Assembly: GCF_001905665.1 (NCBI RefSeq)
Contig: NZ_LIVX01000007.1
Coordinates: forward strand, 62,001-126,000
Length of the DNA: 64,000 nucleotides
Reading direction: 5' to 3'
Origin: Streptomyces sp. CB02261
GTDB taxonomy: Bacteria; Actinomycetota; Actinomycetes; Streptomycetales; Streptomycetaceae
The first letter of the stretch is position 1. The number at the start of each line of letters is the position of its first letter. Below, in pieces: positions 57,957 to 64,000 of this stretch. The translations under genes and the position numbers were made by a program. The notes below the pieces were generated by a model. The model saw only the letters and a program-made list of their open reading frames with translations. It had not been told where the DNA came from and ran no database searches.

Positions 57957-59670
57957 CCTCCACCGCGCCGTGTACGCCGACCTGTTCGGCCCCACCACCG
58001 GCGACCGCGTCCGGCTCGCCGACACCGACCTCCTCGTCGAGATCGAGGAGGACCGCAGCGGCGGACCCGGGCGCGCGGGCGACGAAGCCGTCTTCGGCGG
58101 CGGCAAGGTCATCCGCGAGTCCATGGGCCAGGCCCGCACCACCCGCGCCGAAGGCGCCCCCGACACCGTGATCACCGGAGCCGTGATCATCGACCACTGG
58201 GGCATCGTCAAGGCGGACATCGGCATCCGGGACGGCCGCATCACCGCCCTCGGCAAGGCCGGCAACCCCGACACCATGGACGGCGTCCACCCCGGCCTCG
58301 TCATCGGCCCCGAGACCGAGATCATCGTCGGCAACGGCCGGATCGTCACCGCCGGCGCCGTCGACGCCCACGTCCACTTCATCTCGCCCACCGTCGTCGA
58401 GCAGGCCCTCGCCACCGGCGTCACCACCCTCGTCGGCGGCGGCACCGGACCGGCCGAGGGCACCAAGGCGACCACGGTCACCCCCGGCCCCTGGCACACG
58501 GCCAGGATGTTCGAGGCCCTGGACACCTTCCCCGTCAACATCGGTCTGCTCGGCAAGGGCAACACGATGTCCAGGGAGGCCATGCACTCCCAACTCCGCG
58601 GCGGCGCCCTCGGCTTCAAGATCCACGAGGACTGGGGCGCGACCCCCGCCGTCATCGACGCCTGCCTGTCCGTCTGCGAGGAGACCGGGGCCCAGCTCGC
58701 CATCCACACCGACACCCTGAACGAGGCGGGCTTCGTCGGCGACACCCTCGCCGCCATCGCCGGGCGCACCGTCCACGCGTACCACACCGAGGGCGCCGGC
58801 GGCGGGCACGCCCCCGACATCATCACGGTCGTCTCGGAGCCGTACGTCCTTCCCAGCTCCACCAACCCCACCCGGCCGCACACCGTCAACACCATCGAGG
58901 AACACCTCGACATGCTGATGGTCTGCCACCACCTCAACCCGGCCGTCCCCGAGGACCTCGCCTTCGCGGAGTCCCGCATCCGGCCCTCCACCATCGCCGC
59001 CGAGGACGTCCTCCACGACCTGGGCGCCATCTCGATCATCTCCTCCGACTCCCAGGCCATGGGCCGGATCGGCGAGGTGATCATGCGGACCTGGCAGACC
59101 GCACACGTCATGAAGAAGCGCCGCGGACCCCTGCCCGGCGACGGCCGCGCCGACAACCACCGGGTCCGCCGCTACGTCGCCAAGTACACGATCAACCCGG
59201 CCGTCGCCCAGGGCATGGACCACCTCGTCGGGTCGGTCGAGCCCGGCAAGCTCGCCGACCTGGTCCTCTGGGAGCCCGCCTTCTTCGGCGTCAAGCCGCT
59301 CGTCGTCGTCAAGGGCGGCCAGATCGCGTACGCGCAGATGGGCGACGCCAACGCCTCCATCCCCACGCCCCAGCCGATCCTGCCCCGCCCGATGTTCGGC
59401 GCGCTCGGCAGGGCCGCGGCGGCCGGCTCGGTCAACTTCGTCGCCCAGGCGGCCATCGAGGACGACCTGCCGCGCAGACTCGGTCTCCACAAGGAGTTCG
59501 CCGCCATCGGCTCCACCCGGCGGGTCACCAAGGCCGACATGCGCGAGAACGACGCCCTGCCCCGGGTCGAGGTCGACGCCGACACCTTCACGGTGACCAT
59601 CGACGGCGAAGCGGTCGAACCCGCCCCCGCCGCCGAACTGCCCATGGCCCAGCGCTACTTCCTCTTCTGA
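57949..59670 (+). CDS. ureC: Urease subunit alpha
   Basis: 573 residues. Nickel-site residues are present: His141 and His143 in DAHVHF, the carbamylated Lys224 in GFKIHEDWG, further His in HTDTLNEAG, and the flap Cys/His motif MVCHHLNP, plus YTINPAVAQG. All catalytic residues look intact. The ATG overlaps the ureB stop by 8 bases. Confidence 0.98.
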   Translation: MPDLHRAVYADLFGPTTGDRVRLADTDLLVEIEEDRSGGPGRAGDEAVFGGGKVIRESMGQARTTRAEGAPDTVITGAVIIDHWGIVKADIGIRDGRITALGKAGNPDTMDGVHPGLVIGPETEIIVGNGRIVTAGAVDAHVHFISPTVVEQALATGVTTLVGGGTGPAEGTKATTVTPGPWHTARMFEALDTFPVNIGLLGKGNTMSREAMHSQLRGGALGFKIHEDWGATPAVIDACLSVCEETGAQLAIHTDTLNEAGFVGDTLAAIAGRTVHAYHTEGAGGGHAPDIITVVSEPYVLPSSTNPTRPHTVNTIEEHLDMLMVCHHLNPAVPEDLAFAESRIRPSTIAAEDVLHDLGAISIISSDSQAMGRIGEVIMRTWQTAHVMKKRRGPLPGDGRADNHRVRRYVAKYTINPAVAQGMDHLVGSVEPGKLADLVLWEPAFFGVKPLVVVKGGQIAYAQMGDANASIPTPQPILPRPMFGALGRAAAAGSVNFVAQAAIEDDLPRRLGLHKEFAAIGSTRRVTKADMRENDALPRVEVDADTFTVTIDGEAVEPAPAAELPMAQRYFLF

Positions 59671-59683
59671 CAGCGCCGCCACC

Positions 59684-60346
59684 ATGACACGCTCCGCACT
59701 CCTCGTGCTCGCCGACGGACGGTTCCCCGCCGGCGGGCACGCCCACTCCGGCGGCGCGGAGGCCGCCGTCCGGGCCGGCCGCATCAAGGACGCCGCCGGA
59801 CTCGAGTCCTTCTGCCGGGGCCGGCTGCACACCACCGGCCTCACCACGGCCGCGCTCGCCGCCGGAGCCGCGTACGGACTCGACCCGCTCGAACTCGACG
59901 CGGCCGCCGACGCCCGCACCCCCTCACCCGCCCTGCGCGCCACCGCCCGCAGGCTCGGTCGGCAGTTGATGCGGGCCGCCCGCGCCACCTGGCCGAGCCC
60001 CGCGCTCGACGCGCTCGCGGCGGCGTTCCCCCGCGGCGCCCACCAGCCCGTCGTCCTCGGCACCACCGCCCTGGCCGCCGGACTCGGCCCCGAGGACGCC
60101 GCCCACTGCGTCGCGTACGAGACCGTCGGCGGACCCACCACCGCCGCCGTACGCCTCCTCGGCCTCGACCCCTACCAGGCCACCGCCGTCCTGGCCCGCC
60201 TCGGCCCCGAGATGGACGAGGTCGTCGAGCGCGCCACCGCCGCCGCCCGCGAGGGCGTCGACGCCCTCCCCGCCGCCTCCGCCCCCCTTCTCGACCTCAC
60301 CGCCGAACAGCACGCGGCCTGGCCCGTCCGCCTCTTCGCCTCGTAA
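59684..60346 (+). CDS. ureF: Urease accessory protein UreF
   Basis: 220 residues, all-helical UreF fold: LADGRFPAGGHAHSGGAE is the family opening, and YETVGGPTTAAVRLLGLDP is typical. It acts with UreG and UreD (UreH) as a GTPase-regulating nickel-insertion complex. It starts 13 bases after ureC. Confidence 0.93.
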   Translation: MTRSALLVLADGRFPAGGHAHSGGAEAAVRAGRIKDAAGLESFCRGRLHTTGLTTAALAAGAAYGLDPLELDAAADARTPSPALRATARRLGRQLMRAARATWPSPALDALAAAFPRGAHQPVVLGTTALAAGLGPEDAAHCVAYETVGGPTTAAVRLLGLDPYQATAVLARLGPEMDEVVERATAAAREGVDALPAASAPLLDLTAEQHAAWPVRLFAS

Positions 60347-60364
60347 CGCTCCGACAGGAGAACC

Positions 60365-61029
<665 letters not shown>

Positions 61030-61042
<13 letters not shown>

Positions 61043-61782
61043 GCCTGCGCGCCACGGCCCGGATCGCCGTCGACGCCGACGGGGGGCTGCCGCTCCTGGT
61101 GAGCGACGGACCGCTCGCCCTGCGCCGGACCAGGACGGCCGGACCGTACACCCGGGTCACCCTCGTCGGCGCGATGAGCGCCCCGCTCGGCGGTGACCGG
61201 CTGGCCGTGGAGACCGAGGTACGGGACGGGGCCCGGCTCCTGGTCGACTCGGCCGCCGCGACCCTCGCCCTGCCGGGCCGGAGCGCCGAGCCCGCCGCGT
61301 ACGACGTCCGGATCACCGTCGGCGAGGAGGCCGTCCTGCGCTGGCTCCCCGAACAGCTGGTCTCCGTCGACGGCTCGGACCTGCGGATGCGCACCGTCGT
61401 CGAACTCGCCCCCACGGCACGGCTGGTCCTCCGCGAGGAGCAGATCCTCGGCCGCCACGGCGAACCCCCCGGCACCCTCCGCACCCGGCTCACCGTCCGC
61501 CGGGCCGGGCGACCCCTCCTCGACCAGGAGCTCGCGTTCGGCCCGGGGGCGCCCGGCGGCTGGGACGGCGGCGCCGTCCTCGGCGGGCACCGGGCCACCG
61601 GACAACTCCTCGTCGTCGAACCCGGCTTCGAGGAGAAGCCGGTCGCGCCACAGCTCCTCGGCGAGCACGCGGCGATCACCCCGCTCGCCGGAACCGCCGC
61701 CCTGGCCACCGCCGTCGCCCCCGACGCCCTGGCCCTGCGCCGCCTCCTCGACGAGGCGCTGGAGCTGCTCGCGCCCTCCTGA
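61030..61782 (+). CDS. ureD: Urease accessory protein UreD (UreH)
   Basis: 250 residues, all-beta UreD family. Typical strings are GGLPLLVSDGPLALRRTR, LLVDSAAATLALPG and LRWLPEQLVSVDGSDLRM. It bridges apo-urease to UreF/UreG. The start overlaps the last 13 bases of ureG. The operon ends here; no strong terminator is evident before the next gene. Confidence 0.93.
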
Positions 61783-61919
61783 GCCGCGCCGCTCACCGCT
61801 CACCGGAGCACCGTCACCGGTTATGGGTTCGGCAAAGAAACACCCGTACGGGCTTACGTCGTGCTGCCCCCGGACGAAAGGATCACCCGGACAGAACGAC
61901 ACCTACAGGGGGAGGACTT

Positions 61920-63500
61920 GTGCGACGCACGGCAGCACTCGGCTCGGCCGGCACTCTCATAGCGGGCACGCTCGTCGTGGGAGCGCTCACGGCCCCGGCG
62001 GCGAACGCCGACAGCGACCGCCGGCTGCGCGACGCCGAGGCGATCGGCGTCGCCGTCGCCGCGGCGCGGGCCGCCCAGACGGGCATCGACTGGCAGGACT
62101 GCCCGGCCGACTGGGGCCTGGAGAAGCCGATCCAGTGCGGCTGGGTCACCGTCCCCGTCGACTACGCCAAGCCCCACGGCAAGAAGATCAAGATCGCGGT
62201 CGACCGGATCGGCGCCACCGGTACACCCGCCGAGCGCCAGGGCGCGCTCCTCTACAACCCCGGCGGCCCCGGCGGCTCCGGCCTGCGCTTCCCGCGCCGG
62301 GTCACCACCAAGAACGCGATCTGGGCGAACACCGCCAAGGCCTACGACTTCGTGGGCTTCGACCCGCGCGGCGTCGGCAAGTCGGCCCCCATCTCCTGCG
62401 TCGACCCGACCGAGTTCGTCAAGGGCCCCAAGCTCGACCCGGTCCCCGACAGCGAGGCCGACAAGCGCGCGCAGCGCAAGCTCGCCGCCGAATACGCCCA
62501 GGGCTGCGCCGAGAAGAGCGGCGACCTGCTGCCGCACATCAACACCCTCAACACCGCCCGCGACCTCGACGTCGTCCGCGCCGCCCTCGGCGAGAAGAAG
62601 CTCAACTTCGTCGGCGTCTCCTACGGCACCTACCTCGGCGCGGTCTACGGCACCCTCTTCCCGAGCCACGTCCGCCGCATGGTCCTCGACAGCGTCGTCA
62701 ACCCGTCGACGCGCAAGATCTGGTACGAGGCCAACCTCGACCAGGACATCGCCTTCGAGGGCCGGCTCGAGGACTGGATGACCTGGGTCGCCCAGCACGA
62801 CGCCACCTACCACCTCGGCGACACCTACGCGGAGGTCCGCCAGCAGTGGGACACCCTGCGCGCCGCCGCCAAGAAGGCGCCCCTCGGCGGCAAGGTCGGC
62901 CCCGCCGAACTCGTCGCCTTCTTCCAGAACGCCCCGTACTACGACTCCATGTGGGCCCCGGTGGCCGAGGCCTGGAGCGCGTACGCCGCCGGTGACCCGC
63001 AGCCGCTGATCGACTCCGCGGCCGCCGATCTCACCGACACCGCAGGCAACGCCGCCTCGGAGAACGGCAACGCCGTCTACACCGCGGTCGAGTGCGCCGA
63101 CGCGCCCTGGCCCACCAGCTGGAAGAAGTGGGACCGGGACAACAGTCGGCTCCACGAGCAGTACCCGTTCATGACCTGGGCCAACGCCTGGATGAACCTG
63201 CCCTGCGCCACCTGGTCCACCCCGCGCCAGCGCCCCACCGAGGTGAAGACCGGCAAGGGCCTGCCGCCGGTGCTCATCACCCAGGCCGAGCGTGACGCCG
63301 CCACCCCGTACGGCGGCGCCGTCGAACTGCACAAGCGGTTCAAGGGCTCGCGCCTGATCACGGAGAAGGACGCCGGCTCGCACGGCATCACCAACCTGGT
63401 CAACCCGTGCCTCAACACCAAGGTCGAGGCCTACCTGCTGACCGGGAAGCTGGACGCCAGGGACCAGACCTGCGCCCCGCACGCCACGCCGCAGCCGTAA
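61920..63500 (+). CDS. Secreted alpha/beta hydrolase, Tap-like tripeptidyl aminopeptidase family
   Basis: 526 residues. Signal peptide at 1-36 (RRTAALGSAGTLIAGTLVVG, cleavage near AANA). The oxyanion strand is ALLYNPGGPGGSG, the nucleophile elbow VGVSYGTYLG (Ser234), followed by TAP-like C-terminal region with AVECADAPWP, PVLITQAERDAATP (Asp) and KDAGSHGITN (His). Streptomyces Tap enzymes remove N-terminal tripeptides from secreted proteins or peptides. GTG 61920 has GGAGG 5 bases upstream. A perfect 19-bp terminator follows. Confidence 0.92.
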   Translation: MRRTAALGSAGTLIAGTLVVGALTAPAANADSDRRLRDAEAIGVAVAAARAAQTGIDWQDCPADWGLEKPIQCGWVTVPVDYAKPHGKKIKIAVDRIGATGTPAERQGALLYNPGGPGGSGLRFPRRVTTKNAIWANTAKAYDFVGFDPRGVGKSAPISCVDPTEFVKGPKLDPVPDSEADKRAQRKLAAEYAQGCAEKSGDLLPHINTLNTARDLDVVRAALGEKKLNFVGVSYGTYLGAVYGTLFPSHVRRMVLDSVVNPSTRKIWYEANLDQDIAFEGRLEDWMTWVAQHDATYHLGDTYAEVRQQWDTLRAAAKKAPLGGKVGPAELVAFFQNAPYYDSMWAPVAEAWSAYAAGDPQPLIDSAAADLTDTAGNAASENGNAVYTAVECADAPWPTSWKKWDRDNSRLHEQYPFMTWANAWMNLPCATWSTPRQRPTEVKTGKGLPPVLITQAERDAATPYGGAVELHKRFKGSRLITEKDAGSHGITNLVNPCLNTKVEAYLLTGKLDARDQTCAPHATPQP

Positions 63501-63507
63501 CGGCCGC

Positions 63508-63554
63508 GAACGGGACGGGGGGAGGGGCCGACGGTCCCTCCCCCCGTCCCGTTC
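63508..63554. terminator. Strong bidirectional terminator
   Basis: Perfect 19-bp stem (63508-63526 and 63536-63554) with a 9-base loop between the Tap-like gene (stop 63500) and the minus-strand epimerase (stop 63555). Confidence 0.87.
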
Positions 63555-64000
63555 TCACCGCCTGGCCGCCAGCCAGGCGTCCTCCGCCGCGTAGTCGAAG
63601 AAGTCCACCCCGTACTTCGCGAGGTTGGGGAAGGCCTCCCGCCACTCCCGTCCCGCGAGGTGCCCGGCGAGCCACTCGACCGTCGCCGGCAGCGACTCGG
63701 CGTACGACACCACCGGCCGGTACCCCAACTCCCGCTCGGCCGCCGTCATGTCGTAGACCATGGGACGCGGGGCCGTCCACGGCGTCAGCCCCACGATGCC
63801 CTCCGGCGGCGGTCCCTCGATCAGCACCGTCTCGCTCTCCGCCCCCATGGCCGCGTCGATCGCCGCCCCGATCTCCGCCACCGTCGGCGCCTCCGGGTCG
63901 GCGCCGTTGAGCACCCGGCTGCCCGGGTTCGCCGCCGCGAGCCGGACCAGCTCCGCCAGGTTGTCCACGTGGACCGGGTGGAACCGCGAGGCGCCGCCGT
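63555..64000 (-). CDS. NAD-dependent epimerase/dehydratase family protein, 5' end outside the window
   Basis: About 148 C-terminal residues visible; the gene begins beyond base 64000. The frame reads FHPVHVDNLAELV, then LNGADPEAPTVAEIGAAIDAAMG and a YDMTAAERELGYRPVVSYAESL, the C-terminal part of extended short-chain dehydrogenase/NAD(P)-dependent epimerases where the substrate-binding lobe sits. The NAD-binding half is not in the window, so substrate and activity cannot be stated. Confidence 0.82.
   Translation of the reverse strand, partial: GGASRFHPVHVDNLAELVRLAAANPGSRVLNGADPEAPTVAEIGAAIDAAMGAESETVLIEGPPPEGIVGLTPWTAPRPMVYDMTAAERELGYRPVVSYAESLPATVEWLAGHLAGREWREAFPNLAKYGVDFFDYAAEDAWLAARR

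Overview
The window is chromosomal DNA of an actinomycete, almost certainly a Streptomyces. Base composition is very GC-rich with near-total G/C at third codon positions, GTG and TTG starts are common, many genes have a TAnnnT hexamer just upstream of the start codon (leaderless style), and there are several tight ATGA/GTGA overlaps. The gene set (PucR, MocR, XRE-cupin, Lrp and ROK regulators, ECF41-type SigJ, split biotin cluster, urease operon ending near a Tap-like peptidase) matches a Streptomyces core region. From memory the order purB - bio - ure - tap resembles the SCO1230-SCO1254 stretch of S. coelicolor. No rRNA, tRNA, CRISPR array, prophage or insertion sequence was seen.

Layout. 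1-9.2 kb: end of a thiolase gene, a TVP38-type membrane protein divergent from an AlkD-like repair protein, a secreted endonuclease/phosphatase-LamG protein, a spermidine-synthase-like protein convergent with an MFS exporter, a proline/glutamine-rich membrane protein and a hotdog-fold protein. 9.3-20 kb: DedA protein, gamma carbonic anhydrase-like protein, acyltransferase, an EamA exporter divergent from an XRE-cupin regulator, YbaK-type deacylase, CoA-binding protein, a coupled carboxylesterase/acyl-CoA ligase pair divergent from a PucR regulator, and a YigZ protein. 20-24.5 kb: sbcD-sbcC. 24.5-30 kb: two Lrp/AsnC regulators, a DUF885 peptidase-like protein, a Cys/Met-type PLP enzyme and a TM-ACT-GNAT fusion. 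30-39 kb: a 945-residue probable DUF6493 protein, Tat-exported PhoD phosphatase, MocR regulator divergent from an EamA exporter, alpha/beta hydrolase and sigJ. 39-48 kb: GntR/UTRA and ROK regulators, a TTA-containing small gene, a Mug-type glycosylase coupled to purB, an SGNH hydrolase and two CNNM/CBS membrane proteins. 48-54.6 kb: GNAT, methyltransferase and VOC genes downstream of bioBAD, with bioF divergent, then an RsbW-like kinase. 54.7-57 kb: NlpC/P60 hydrolase behind a ydaO-type c-di-AMP riboswitch, a small unknown gene, and a ClpP-like protein lacking the catalytic His that is divergent from an orphan Phd/YefM antitoxin. 57.2-61.8 kb: ureABCFGD. 61.9-64 kb: secreted Tap-like peptidase and the end of an epimerase gene.

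Functional modules: biotin synthesis (all four late steps), nickel urease with its accessory proteins (a possible GlnR box lies upstream), SbcCD repair nuclease, a fatty-acid activation/ester hydrolysis pair under a PucR-type regulator, and several regulator-exporter pairs with candidate operators in the shared promoter. The most unusual points are the ClpP-like/antitoxin pair sharing a TGTACA repeat operator, the probable CTG start of the glycosylase gene, the EamA reading frame that runs 288 bases antisense into its neighbour, and a dre-like palindrome over a textbook promoter of a GntR regulator. All functional statements rest on reading motifs by eye; no database search was possible.
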